Below are positions 56,169 through 63,792 of a stretch of 64,000 nucleotides of DNA, in pieces. Both the position numbers and the translations under genes were made by a program. The first letter of the stretch is position 1, and each line of letters starts with the position of its first letter. The stretch is from Rheinheimera mesophila (GTDB lineage: Bacteria; Pseudomonadota; Gammaproteobacteria; Enterobacterales; Alteromonadaceae): NCBI RefSeq assembly GCF_000986865.1, contig NZ_LAVS01000001.1:1-64000 (forward strand). The letters run 5' to 3'. The notes under the pieces were generated by a model. That model was not told the DNA's origin, searched no databases, and worked only from the letters and a program-made list of their open reading frames with translations.

Positions 56169-57062
56169 ATGAGTCAAAACCCTGGCAGCGCATTTCAAAC
56201 CATTGGATTAATTGGCAAACCTAACCATCCGGGCGCCAATACTACTCTTATTCGCCTGTATCAGTTCTTAACAGCACAAAAGTTACAGGTCTATGTCGAA
56301 GAAAAAGTAGCGGAATCTTTAGCCTTGCCTGGTGTGCAGGTGCTGGATTTAGTGGAGCTGGGTAAAAACTGTGATCTGGCGATAGTAGTAGGTGGCGACG
56401 GCAATATGCTGGGGGCGGCACGGGTTTTAGCCCGATTCGGTGTGGCAGTGCTGGGGGTAAACCGCGGTAACCTGGGTTTTTTAACCGACTTATCACCCGA
56501 AGATTTTGAAACTCCTTTAGCGGCTGTGTTGGCAGGTAATTTTGTCACTGAAAAACGTAACCTGCTGGAAGTGGAAGTCTATCGCAATGACTGCGTCAAA
56601 AGCAGTAACAGTGCTGTCAACGAAGCTGTATTACACGCCGACAAAGTAGCGCATATGATTGAGTTTGAAGCTCATATCAATGGTGAATTTGTATTTAGCC
56701 AGCGCTCGGACGGTTTAATTGTCAGCACGCCGACAGGGTCAACCGCGTATTCCTTGTCCGGAGGTGGCCCAATTTTGACGCCCGAGCTGGATGCGATGAG
56801 TTTAGTGCCTATGTTCCCTCACACTTTAAGCAGCCGCCCTTTGGTGGTATCAGGCACCAGTGAAATAGTCCTAAAAGTATCGCCCAGTAACGACGCGCAT
56901 TTACAAGTGAGCTGCGACAGTCATGTGATCCTGGCGGTGATGCCGGGTGATGAGATCCGTATTCGTAAACATCCTAAACCGCTGAAACTGGTGCACCCAC
57001 CAGGCTACAGCTACTTTAACGTGTTGCGCAACAAACTTGGTTGGGGCAGCAAACTCTACTAA
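56169..57062 (+). CDS. nadK: NAD kinase
   Basis: A 297-residue enzyme that phosphorylates NAD to NADP using ATP. The diagnostic [11 protein letters not shown] is present, as are NEAVLH and the [15 protein letters not shown] loop. The start with AAAGG upstream gives the usual N-terminus. It is divergent from hrcA-grpE and 79 bp before recN, the order conserved in gammaproteobacteria with hrcA added. Confidence 0.95.
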   Translation: MSQNPGSAFQTIGLIGKPNHPGANTTLIRLYQFLTAQKLQVYVEEKVAESLALPGVQVLDLVELGKNCDLAIVVGGDGNMLGAARVLARFGVAVLGVNRGNLGFLTDLSPEDFETPLAAVLAGNFVTEKRNLLEVEVYRNDCVKSSNSAVNEAVLHADKVAHMIEFEAHINGEFVFSQRSDGLIVSTPTGSTAYSLSGGGPILTPELDAMSLVPMFPHTLSSRPLVVSGTSEIVLKVSPSNDAHLQVSCDSHVILAVMPGDEIRIRKHPKPLKLVHPPGYSYFNVLRNKLGWGSKLY

Positions 57063-57098
57063 AAAATCTCTGCACTACTCCCTTGCTAAACACAAAAT

Positions 57099-57118
57099 TA
57101 CTGTATAAATTAACAGTT
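57099..57118 (+). promoter_or_regulatory. LexA (SOS) box before recN
   Basis: TACTGTATAAATTAACAGTT contains the exact CTGT-N8-ACAG core with an AT-rich centre, 23 bp before the recN start. DNA damage should induce recN from here. Confidence 0.88.
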
Positions 57119-57141
57119 ATTCAGTGGAAGGGAGTAACACC

Positions 57142-58809
57142 ATGCTCAATCATCTGCATATCAGTAACTTTGCCATAGTGCGCGCGCTGGAACTTGACTG
57201 GCGTAGCGGTATGACCACCATTACCGGCGAAACAGGCGCAGGTAAGTCTATCGCTTTAGACGCTTTGTCTTTATGTTTAGGCGACCGGGCTGACGGTTTA
57301 GCCGTAAGGCCGGGTTGTGATAAAGCCGATATAGTCGCTACCTTTGATATCAGCCAGTTAACGGCTGCCCAGCTCTGGCTGGCCGAGCAGGATCTCGCTA
57401 TGGGCAATGAATGCATAGTGCGTCGGGTGATTGGCAGCGAAGGACGCTCCCGTGGTTATATTAACGGCGTGCAGGTGCCGGCGCAGCAACTGAAAGCTTT
57501 AGGCCATCATCTGCTGAGTATTCATGGTCAGCATGCCCATCAACTGTTATTAAAGTCTGATCATCAACGCCAGTTACTGGACGCTTATGCCAATACCCAA
57601 GCCGCTTTAGCCACGTGCCGCCAGCATTGGAAAGCCTGGCAACAGTTGAAACAGGAATACAGCGAACTACAGAGCAGTCAGCAGCAACGGGAAGCCCAAC
57701 GTCAGTTGTTGGAGTATCAGGTGGCTGAATTGGACCAGTTTGCGCCAGGCGTCGATGAATTTGCCGAGCTGGAAACTGAACATCAGCGTTTGAGCAACAG
57801 TCACAGCCTGATCCAAGCCAGTCAACAGGCGTTACAACTGGCGTATGACGATGAAGAGACCAATAGCTATCGTTTGTTAAGTCATGCCTGCCAGCAACTG
57901 GACGACTTTGTCGAAGTTGATCCGGCCTTAGCTCCTATTCATCAGATGCTGAGCGAAGCTTTAGTGCAGATTGAAGAAGCGGGCCGTGAATTACGCCGTT
58001 ACAGCGAAAAAGTAGACATAGACCCGGAACGTTTGGCAGAGATTGACCTGCGTCTGAGCCAGTGGCTTAGTTTAAGCCGTAAGCATCAAATTCCGAACGA
58101 TCAACTGGCCTTATATCACCAGCAATTGTCGCAACAACTATCAGAACTGGCTGGCGATGATGAACGCATAGTGCAACTTCAGCTTGAAATTCAACAGGCA
58201 CAGCAACTCTATTGCGAGGCCGCCGAAGTTGTATCTGAACTGCGTAAATCGGCTGCGTTAGAGCTGTCCGATAAAATTGCTCACAGCATGGCTGAACTCA
58301 GTATGGCCAATGGCAAGTTTTATATCGCAGTGGAAAGTGCAGGTATAGAAAAAGCCAATGCATCCGGCTGGGATCAAGTCGATTTTCTGGTCAGTACCAA
58401 TCCGGGCCAACCTTTACAGCCACTGCATAAAGTTGCATCTGGTGGTGAGTTATCCCGTATCAGCTTGGCTATTCAGGTGATTTTAGCGGGGAAAGTGACA
58501 ACCCCAACACTGATTTTCGATGAAGTAGACGTAGGCATCAGTGGCCCTGTGGCGGCTGGTGTGGGTCGATTATTACGTCAGTTGGGAGAGTCCACCCAAG
58601 TGATTTGTGTCACTCATTTGCCGCAAGTGGCCAGTCAGGGTCATCATCAACTTTTTGTCGAAAAATACACAGACGGTATAGCGACAGAAACCCGTATTCG
58701 TGAACTGGCAGACGAAGAGCGGGTGCAGGAAATAGCCCGTTTGCTGGCTGGCGAAAACGTCAGCGCCAATGCAATTGCCAATGCCCGTGAACTGCTCTGT
58801 GCGCCATAA
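57142..58809 (+). CDS. recN: DNA repair protein RecN
   Basis: A 555-residue SMC-like ATPase that holds broken DNA ends together. Walker A is TGETGAGKSIALDAL, followed by a coiled-coil arm (about 155-345), the SGGELSRISLA signature and Walker B (LIFDEVDVGISG). The ATG eight bases after GGGAG was preferred to a frame opening 18 bases earlier. A LexA box controls it. Confidence 0.95.
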   Translation: MLNHLHISNFAIVRALELDWRSGMTTITGETGAGKSIALDALSLCLGDRADGLAVRPGCDKADIVATFDISQLTAAQLWLAEQDLAMGNECIVRRVIGSEGRSRGYINGVQVPAQQLKALGHHLLSIHGQHAHQLLLKSDHQRQLLDAYANTQAALATCRQHWKAWQQLKQEYSELQSSQQQREAQRQLLEYQVAELDQFAPGVDEFAELETEHQRLSNSHSLIQASQQALQLAYDDEETNSYRLLSHACQQLDDFVEVDPALAPIHQMLSEALVQIEEAGRELRRYSEKVDIDPERLAEIDLRLSQWLSLSRKHQIPNDQLALYHQQLSQQLSELAGDDERIVQLQLEIQQAQQLYCEAAEVVSELRKSAALELSDKIAHSMAELSMANGKFYIAVESAGIEKANASGWDQVDFLVSTNPGQPLQPLHKVASGGELSRISLAIQVILAGKVTTPTLIFDEVDVGISGPVAAGVGRLLRQLGESTQVICVTHLPQVASQGHHQLFVEKYTDGIATETRIRELADEERVQEIARLLAGENVSANAIANARELLCAP

Positions 58810-58936
58810 AACAGCCAAAGCAGCATTATTTTTAGCGGGCAAGAACTTAGCCAGTGCAGTTAGGTCTGATTAAGGCTTTAATTTCAGCCCACGCTTGCGG
58901 TATGATGCCGCCAGACTTATTCAGATGAAGAGACAG

Positions 58937-59287
58937 ATGAAAGCAGTAGTGAAAACGGCCCTTGTGTTGGCCACAGCATTGACTCTGGGTGCTTGCAGCA
59001 GTTGGATTTATCGGATTGACGTGCCACAAGGCAACTTTCTGGAACAAAAAGATATCGACAAGCTGCGGGTACAAATGACCAAGGAGCAAGTGCGTTTTGT
59101 GTTGGGTAACCCTGTTGCTGAAAACGCTTTTGACGACGACATCTGGCATTATTTTTATGCGTTAAAAGGTGGCCGTGGTGAGAATTTTGAAAAGCAACTG
59201 ATCGCTAGCTTTAAAGACGACAAGCTGGTGGATATCACGGGTGACTTTAAAAAGCCGGACAACTTTAATACACCGCTGGATAAATAA
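58937..59287 (+). CDS. bamE: Outer-membrane assembly lipoprotein BamE
   Basis: A 116-residue lipoprotein of the BAM complex, with lipobox LTLGAC and the motifs YRIDVPQGNFLEQKDIDKL, MTKEQVRFVLGNP and DIWHYFYALKGG. It helps insert beta-barrel proteins such as the porin encoded in this window. The ATG preceded by AAGAGA was chosen over one four codons upstream. It is followed by a palindromic repeat. Confidence 0.93.
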   Translation: MKAVVKTALVLATALTLGACSSWIYRIDVPQGNFLEQKDIDKLRVQMTKEQVRFVLGNPVAENAFDDDIWHYFYALKGGRGENFEKQLIASFKDDKLVDITGDFKKPDNFNTPLDK

Positions 59288-59296
59288 CCTTGCCGG

Positions 59297-59318
59297 GGTC
59301 AGAGCTTGAGCTCTGACC
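59297..59318. repeat. Dispersed palindromic repeat, copy 2
   Basis: Arms GGTCAGAGCT and AGCTCTGACC separated by TG, 10 bp after bamE. It matches the copy in the arabinan operon at all but a few central bases and is in a position where it can also act as a transcript-end hairpin. Confidence 0.7.
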
Positions 59319-59350
59319 TGTCGTTACTGACGTCTGATTTTTCTGCTTAT

Positions 59351-59716
59351 TTATCGAATCTCAGATGGCTCTTCAGCCTCAGCACTCTGCACTTGCGCCC
59401 TGCCACCCGTTGTTTTGTTAGCCCGCCCTTCATCTTTGGCTTTTTCAGCGCGACGGCGACGCATGTCTTTCGGATCAGCAATTAAAGGTCGGTATATTTC
59501 AATCCGATCCCCTGATTTTGGGACTTCGGTCAGTTTACAAGTCCGGCTCCAAATTCCTACTTTGTTCTGACTCAGGTCAATCTCCGGAAAAGAGCTAAGT
59601 ATGCCAGACTGCAAAATAATCTGTTCTACAGTGGCAGTCGCATCCACAGTTAAACTCAGCAAACTTTGTTTGGCAGGTGTGGCATAAGCCAGCTCAACAG
59701 CCTTGGTTTCAGCCAT
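59351..59716 (-). CDS. rnfH: RnfH-family ubiquitin-like protein
   Basis: A 121-residue protein of the Ub-RnfH family (beta-grasp fold). VELAYATPAKQSLLSLTVDA, IDLSQNKVGIWSR and RIEIYRPLIADPKDMRRRRA are the family landmarks. The role is unclear; it is always near ratA. The ATG behind GGAG was chosen, giving an 8-bp overlap with ratA. The Gly/Ala-rich tail is probably disordered. Confidence 0.9.
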   Translation of the reverse strand: MAETKAVELAYATPAKQSLLSLTVDATATVEQIILQSGILSSFPEIDLSQNKVGIWSRTCKLTEVPKSGDRIEIYRPLIADPKDMRRRRAEKAKDEGRANKTTGGRAQVQSAEAEEPSEIR

Positions 59717-60152
59717 GTTGTTCTCCGTACACTTGTTTCGCTCTTTGGGTGAATGCACCCACCATAGCCGCAGTTAACTCATTGAATATTTTACCAAAAG
59801 CAAACTCGACCAGTTTGTTGGAAAACTCAAAGTCCAAAGCCAGTACCACCTTACAGGCGTCTTCACTCAAGGGCACAAAAGTCCAGCCTCCGGATAAGGT
59901 TTTAAAAGGACCGGATTCCAGTTGCATCTGAATTTTCGAGTCTGTGACCAAGGTATTTCGGGTAGTAAACTCCTGGCTGATCCCGGCTTTTTTCACCTGC
60001 AACCTCGCCACCATTTGATGGGCAGATTGCTGCAGAATTTCGGCTTTGGCACAACCAGGTAAAAACTCCGGATACCGCGGTACATCGTTCACCAGCTCAA
60101 ACATCTGGCGCGCGCTGTAAAAAACCAGTGCGCTGCGCTCAATTTGTGGCAT
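59709..60152 (-). CDS. ratA: RatA-type START-domain protein
   Basis: A 147-residue polyketide cyclase/START-like protein, homologous to E. coli RatA, which was reported to bind 50S subunits, and to Coq10, which binds ubiquinone. The typical start MPQIERSALVFYSARQMFEL is seen, along with NDVPRYPEFLPGC. The start has GGGGAGAG upstream; the open frame reaches 18 codons further without a ribosome site. It heads the ratA-rnfH pair, divergent from smpB. Confidence 0.9.
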   Translation of the reverse strand: MPQIERSALVFYSARQMFELVNDVPRYPEFLPGCAKAEILQQSAHQMVARLQVKKAGISQEFTTRNTLVTDSKIQMQLESGPFKTLSGGWTFVPLSEDACKVVLALDFEFSNKLVEFAFGKIFNELTAAMVGAFTQRAKQVYGEQHG

Positions 60153-60272
60153 ACTCTCTCCCCTTAATGCAGGCGGCGATTGTAACAGAATTAGCCGTAG
60201 CCTCAATGTCCCAGGCGCAAGCCTTTTGCCATTAAATTCCTTGGCTTTTAAGAGTTAATTCGTTCAGCAAAG

Positions 60273-60755
60273 ATGAGCAAAAAACAAAGCAACAAAAATC
60301 AGGGCGGCACCATAGCCCAGAACAGAAAAGCACGGCACGACTATTTCCTCGAAGAGCGTTTCGAAGCAGGTATGTGCCTGCAAGGCTGGGAAATCAAAAG
60401 TATCCGGCAAGGCAAAGTCAATTTGTCCGACTCCTACGTCATTTTAAAAGATGGCGAAGCCTTTTTAATTGGTGCACAAATTCAGGCGCTGCACAGCGCA
60501 TCCTCTCATGTAGTCTGCGATCCGGAGCGTTCACGTAAATTGCTATTAAACAAGCGTGAACTGAACAAACTGGTCGGTAAAAAAGAACAGGACGGTTACA
60601 CCTTAATAGCCACTTCCATGTACTGGAAAGCCTGTTGGGTGAAACTGGAGTTTTATCTGGCCAAAGGTAAAAAGCATTTCGACAAACGTGACGACATCAA
60701 AGACAGAGACTGGTCGCGCGAAAAAGAACGGATGATGAAACACAGCAAAAGATAA
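60273..60755 (+). CDS. smpB: SsrA-binding protein SmpB
   Basis: A 160-residue RNA-binding protein that brings tmRNA to stalled ribosomes. The beta-barrel core ([34 protein letters not shown]) and the basic C-terminal tail ([20 protein letters not shown]) needed in the mRNA channel are intact. It lies about 170 bp before ssrA, its RNA partner. Confidence 0.95.
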   Translation: MSKKQSNKNQGGTIAQNRKARHDYFLEERFEAGMCLQGWEIKSIRQGKVNLSDSYVILKDGEAFLIGAQIQALHSASSHVVCDPERSRKLLLNKRELNKLVGKKEQDGYTLIATSMYWKACWVKLEFYLAKGKKHFDKRDDIKDRDWSREKERMMKHSKR

Positions 60756-60855
60756 CTGTTGTGGGCTACTCCCCCACTACAGCTTGAAATTGTTCAATTC
60801 ATCACCATATAGAGTAATAACAGTGAAACTCAGCAAGAAAACACCAGTTCTTACC

Positions 60856-60884
60856 TTGCTGCCTTGAACTGCAGAGCGTAGAAT
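60856..60884 (+). promoter_or_regulatory. Promoter of ssrA
   Basis: TTGCTG, 17 bases, TAGAAT. A start near 60892 would leave a 5' leader of about 30 bases for RNase P to remove. Confidence 0.55.
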
Positions 60885-60922
60885 GCGCTCAACACTGTAG
60901 TGTTCAGAAGACAAAAGAATTC

Positions 60923-61281
60923 GGGGCCGATACTGGATTCGACGGGATTCACGAACTCTTAGGTGCATGCCGAGGTGCGGTAGGCCTCGTAAAAAAGCCG
61001 CAAACTAGTAGTCGCAAACGACGAAACTTACGCAATCGCTGCCTAATAAGCAGTAGATGCTCTCCCCCCCGCGCATGCCTGTAAGCCGGGATTTTGGGAG
61101 ATCACCCCTAACAGGATCGCATGGCGGCTTTGTCCGGAGCCAAGATGCTAAAACCAATCGGACTCGCCCGACGATAGCCTGCCAGTTGGCGCTCATAGGG
61201 TTAACCAAATAACTGGATAAGCATGTAGTACCGACGAACTAGGTTTTTCGGACGGGGGTTCAAATCCCCCCGGCTCCACCA
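60923..61281 (+). ncRNA. ssrA: Transfer-messenger RNA (tmRNA)
   Basis: A 359-nt one-piece tmRNA. The 5' GGGGCCGATACTGGATTCGA and the 3' CGGCTCCACCA form the tRNA-Ala-like acceptor with an encoded CCA, and the T-loop GGTTCAAATCC is intact. The tag begins at the resume codon GCA (61014) and reads ANDETYAIAA before two TAA stops (E. coli: ANDENYALAA). It rescues stalled ribosomes with SmpB. Its 3' end is the left junction of a genomic island and is left intact. Confidence 0.97.
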
Positions 61282-61322
61282 ATAAAGCATAAGGCCACCG
61301 CAAGGTGGCCTTATGCTTTATT
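61281..61322. terminator. Large perfect hairpin at the ssrA 3' end
   Basis: Nineteen-base arms AATAAAGCATAAGGCCACC and complement around a GCAA tetraloop, starting at the last base of tmRNA. There is no T-run beyond the arm, but the position suits ssrA termination and 3' processing. Confidence 0.75.
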
Positions 61323-61506
61323 GTGGTTTCGCGGTGGACGCGAAGCGCCGTTCGGGGTTCAGCCGGAGCTTGCGCAGCAAGCGCAGACAACGCCCAAAGG
61401 GCGGCCTCTCGTTGTCAAACGAGAGGTGAGCGGCAAAGCCGCGAATAAATCCCCCCTACTATCCAGCCACCGCAAGGTGGCCTTTGCCATCAGCCGCAGC
61501 AAGAAA
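61282..61506. other. Array of tight hairpins between ssrA and the integrase
   Basis: After the large hairpin come GCTTGC-gca-GCAAGC (61368-61382), CGCCC-aaa-GGGCG (61391-61403), a 9-bp stem CCTCTCGTT/AACGAGAGG (61405-61426), GCGGC-aaa-GCCGC (61430-61442) and CCACC-gcaa-GGTGG (61467-61480). The last repeats 19 bp of the first hairpin (GCCACCGCAAGGTGGCCTT at 61294-61312 and 61466-61484). This may be the attachment region, an RNA, or remains of earlier insertions. No credible gene is seen in it. Confidence 0.6.
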
Positions 61507-61680
61507 TTGAGTTGCCGCCATACAAAACCAGCCGCAAAAACCAGGGGCAAAGGGCAAGACCTGACACCAATTTTGAAAGGTAAATTACGCCAGAACTTCC
61601 ACTGGAAAAAGTGGGAGGGCCGTGTGTATATCAACCTACAAGCCTACCAAGACTCCATCGAGCAGGAGTTTAAAGCATGA
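61507..61680 (+). CDS. Possible small protein coupled to the integrase (excisionase-like position)
   Basis: A 57-residue basic reading frame from TTG that ends by overlapping the integrase start as ATGA. The end, KKWEGRVYINLQAYQDSIEQ, resembles the wing of small excisionase-type winged helices, and such genes often precede island integrases, but the helix-turn-helix part is not evident. The frame is open back to the ssrA hairpin, where it crosses the hairpin array and is probably not translated. A GTG at 61477 is another possible start. Low certainty. Confidence 0.35.
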   Translation: MSCRHTKPAAKTRGKGQDLTPILKGKLRQNFHWKKWEGRVYINLQAYQDSIEQEFKA

Positions 61681-62768
61681 AACCAACTGACTATCAGGGC
61701 ATTTATGCCAGCGAAAGCTCAATGCGGATAGAGTTCTATTATCAAACTATCAGATGCAGGGAGACAATAAGGGGAACACCGACCAAAACACGTTTACAGG
61801 AGCTTGCCAGAAAACGCGAACAGATAAACTATGAAATCGATATGGGTACTTTTGACTATGCGGCCCACTTCCCTAACAGCGCCAGAGCCTTTGAATTCAG
61901 CAATAACAAAGCAGCAATGCGAACAGTAGCTGAGGCTGTCGGTATATGGTTTCAACGCAACCGGAAAAACTGGGCTCACAGTACAATTCGAGGCTACAAC
62001 AGCAAAATCACGACCTACATTTTGCCGCTTTGGGGCAAACTCAAACTAAATGAGTTTAAGGCAGCTCTGCTCAAAGATTGGATGTCTACCGTTGAGCTTT
62101 CGCCAAAAACTATCAATGAAGTACGGGCCTTGCTGCTCAGCATTTTTCAGGAACAAGTACAGGATGAAATACTGGACACCAACCCAATAAGCCGCACAGC
62201 TCGCATGGTCAGGAAAAAAGAGGAAGCACAGCCTTTTAATACCGAAGAACGAGAAAAAATTCTAGCCGCCCTACCCGACAATCCAGCCAGATATTTTTAC
62301 CAGTTCGCATTCTGGACTGGACTCAGAACAGGCGAACAACTGGGCCTGACATGGCAAGACGTAGATTTTGAGAAAAAGCGTATTTATATCCGCCGTTCCA
62401 TTGTTAATGGCAGAGATAATGGCACTAAAACCGAAAGCTCAAGCCGGACACATCAGCTACATGATGAAGCCTTATCATCGCTTCAAAAGGTATATCAAAC
62501 CCATCCAAACCCTCAACCACAACAACGCTGCTTTCTCGACCCAAGAACAATGGCCCCATGGAAAAATGATAGTTTCCCAAGGGATCGATATTGGCGGCCA
62601 GCCTTAAAGGCGGCCCAAGTAAAGTATCGACGCCCTTACAACTGCCGACACACCTACGCTTCGACCATGCTAACTAATGGTGCGGACCCTACTTGGCTTG
62701 CAAGACAGATGGGGCATAAAGATTGGGGCATGATAAGGATGATTTATGCTCGTTGGCTAGGTGACTGA
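61677..62768 (+). CDS. Tyrosine site-specific integrase of the ssrA island
   Basis: A 363-residue phage-type integrase. The N-terminal Arm/DUF3596-like part (about 1-65, MKPTDYQGIYASESSMRIEF) is followed by a SAM-like core-binding domain (about 80-175) and the catalytic domain with Arg in WTGLRTGEQLG, HxxR in YNCRHTYAS, His in QMGHKDWGM and nucleophile Y357 in IYARW. Integrases of this type often recombine at the 3' end of ssrA, which is where it lies. The island's far end is outside the window. Confidence 0.92.
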   Translation: MKPTDYQGIYASESSMRIEFYYQTIRCRETIRGTPTKTRLQELARKREQINYEIDMGTFDYAAHFPNSARAFEFSNNKAAMRTVAEAVGIWFQRNRKNWAHSTIRGYNSKITTYILPLWGKLKLNEFKAALLKDWMSTVELSPKTINEVRALLLSIFQEQVQDEILDTNPISRTARMVRKKEEAQPFNTEEREKILAALPDNPARYFYQFAFWTGLRTGEQLGLTWQDVDFEKKRIYIRRSIVNGRDNGTKTESSSRTHQLHDEALSSLQKVYQTHPNPQPQQRCFLDPRTMAPWKNDSFPRDRYWRPALKAAQVKYRRPYNCRHTYASTMLTNGADPTWLARQMGHKDWGMIRMIYARWLGD

Positions 62769-62824
62769 AATCTTGCTGCAGGTAGGGAGGGGCAGCTCGG
62801 AGGGCCCCAACCTGCAGCAAGATT
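62769..62824. repeat. Perfect 15-bp inverted repeat behind the integrase
   Basis: AATCTTGCTGCAGGT and its complement flank a 26-base GC-rich centre that itself can pair (GGGGC/GCCCC). It could end the integrase transcript or be a recombination or transfer site. The region from here to 63009 holds only this and the next operon's promoter. Confidence 0.8.
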
Positions 62825-62914
62825 AAAGCATCATTAGCGTTCTCTAACTTTTTCATTAGATGTACTTAGTAAAAAAATTAACGTAATCTAATTTCTAAGA
62901 GAAAGTCGTTTTCC

Positions 62915-62942
62915 TTGAAATAGGTAATTTTTTTGGTAAGAT
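62915..62942 (+). promoter_or_regulatory. Promoter of the AT-rich three-gene operon
   Basis: TTGAAA, 16 bases, TAAGAT; transcription would start near 62949, leaving a leader of about 60 bases. The first gene has AAGGA only 15 bases before its ATG, so translation may be weak. Confidence 0.6.
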
Positions 62943-63009
62943 ACACAAAAATTTTGCTTAATAAGACTTTTGGATGCAAGTTTTGATGAAAGGATGCCGA
63001 TAACTTGTT

Positions 63010-63555
63010 ATGAACTTTTACCATGGTACTGATTATCAAAAAATTCACTCGATCAAGGCGAATAACTTTTACCCAAGTGAAAATCCAGACGATTGGTTAG
63101 GAAAAGGAGTATACTTCTTTACAGAAGGCATATCCTGCCCGATCGAGAATGCTGAGGAATGGGCTAAAGCTAGTGCTTATTGCAAGAAAACTAGGGCGAA
63201 TAAGTATACAAACTTTGTCATATTAATGGCGACTATCGATACTTCAAAAATTTTTGATACGACAACAAACGATGGATTAGTTGTGTTCAACAAGCTTCGT
63301 AAAGAAACATACGAAAAAATTATGCCTTTGATTACAAGAAAACCAGCGAATGTACAAAACAAGATACTCTGGGATTTAATGGCGGAGCTTTTAGAATCAG
63401 ATGTTGTTATTCATAATCTATATATTAAATCTATTTTTGAAAGGAAGAATCAAGTATCGTCCAACGTACCAAACTGCACGGTTGCATGCGTTAAAAACGT
63501 TTCAATCATAAAGTTGGATTCAATACAAGAAGTCAGATCAGGATTGGTGGCATAA
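63010..63555 (+). CDS. ADP-ribosyltransferase-like protein, probable toxin (CmdT-like)
   Basis: A 181-residue protein that I read as a PARP/DUF3990-like ADP-ribosyltransferase. The opening MNFYHGTDYQKIHSI gives the NAD-binding H5-G6-T7, and WLGKGVYFF supplies a Tyr-containing second motif (Y35), followed by AEEWAKASAY. The third catalytic residue (usually Glu) cannot be placed safely. No signal peptide is seen, so it should act on an intracellular target. In CmdTAC defence the toxin CmdT ADP-ribosylates mRNA; the size and the two genes behind it fit that scheme. Codon use is strongly AT-rich compared with the core genes. Confidence 0.6.
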   Translation: MNFYHGTDYQKIHSIKANNFYPSENPDDWLGKGVYFFTEGISCPIENAEEWAKASAYCKKTRANKYTNFVILMATIDTSKIFDTTTNDGLVVFNKLRKETYEKIMPLITRKPANVQNKILWDLMAELLESDVVIHNLYIKSIFERKNQVSSNVPNCTVACVKNVSIIKLDSIQEVRSGLVA

Positions 63556-63792
63556 ATGAGTATTCAACATAAATTAGACATAGCATTACAAAAACTTGAA
63601 AATTATTCTTTAGAAGAACTTAAGAATATTATAGAAAGTTTTGGTTATGATTTAAATGAATCTAGTCACGTTATCAATATTAAATACGATGATATTGACA
63701 TGAAAATTGTGAATTGCTTCGAGCATTTTTTATGTGTAGATTATTCATATTTTTCAAGCAATGATGAATCAATGTTGGAATATGCTGCGTAA
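63556..63792 (+). CDS. Small acidic protein, probable antitoxin (CmdA-like)
   Basis: A 78-residue acidic protein of unknown family, starting immediately after the toxin-like stop (TAAATG). A helical first half (KLDIALQKLENYSLEELKNI) is followed by beta-like, aromatic-rich sequence (CVDYSYFSSNDES). Its size, acidity and tight coupling between a transferase-like gene and a SecB-like gene suggest an antitoxin whose stability depends on the chaperone. No DNA-binding motif is seen. Confidence 0.5.
   Translation: MSIQHKLDIALQKLENYSLEELKNIIESFGYDLNESSHVINIKYDDIDMKIVNCFEHFLCVDYSYFSSNDESMLEYAA

Noticed and set aside
59709-60152. RatA as the toxin of a toxin-antitoxin pair with RnfH.
   Set aside because: The pair is conserved housekeeping in gammaproteobacteria, and RatA also resembles Coq10; the context gives no sign of a mobile toxin system.
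61321-61506. N-terminal part of the open frame before the integrase.
   Set aside because: It runs through consecutive hairpins with no start signal; only the 3' part could be coding, and that is uncertain.
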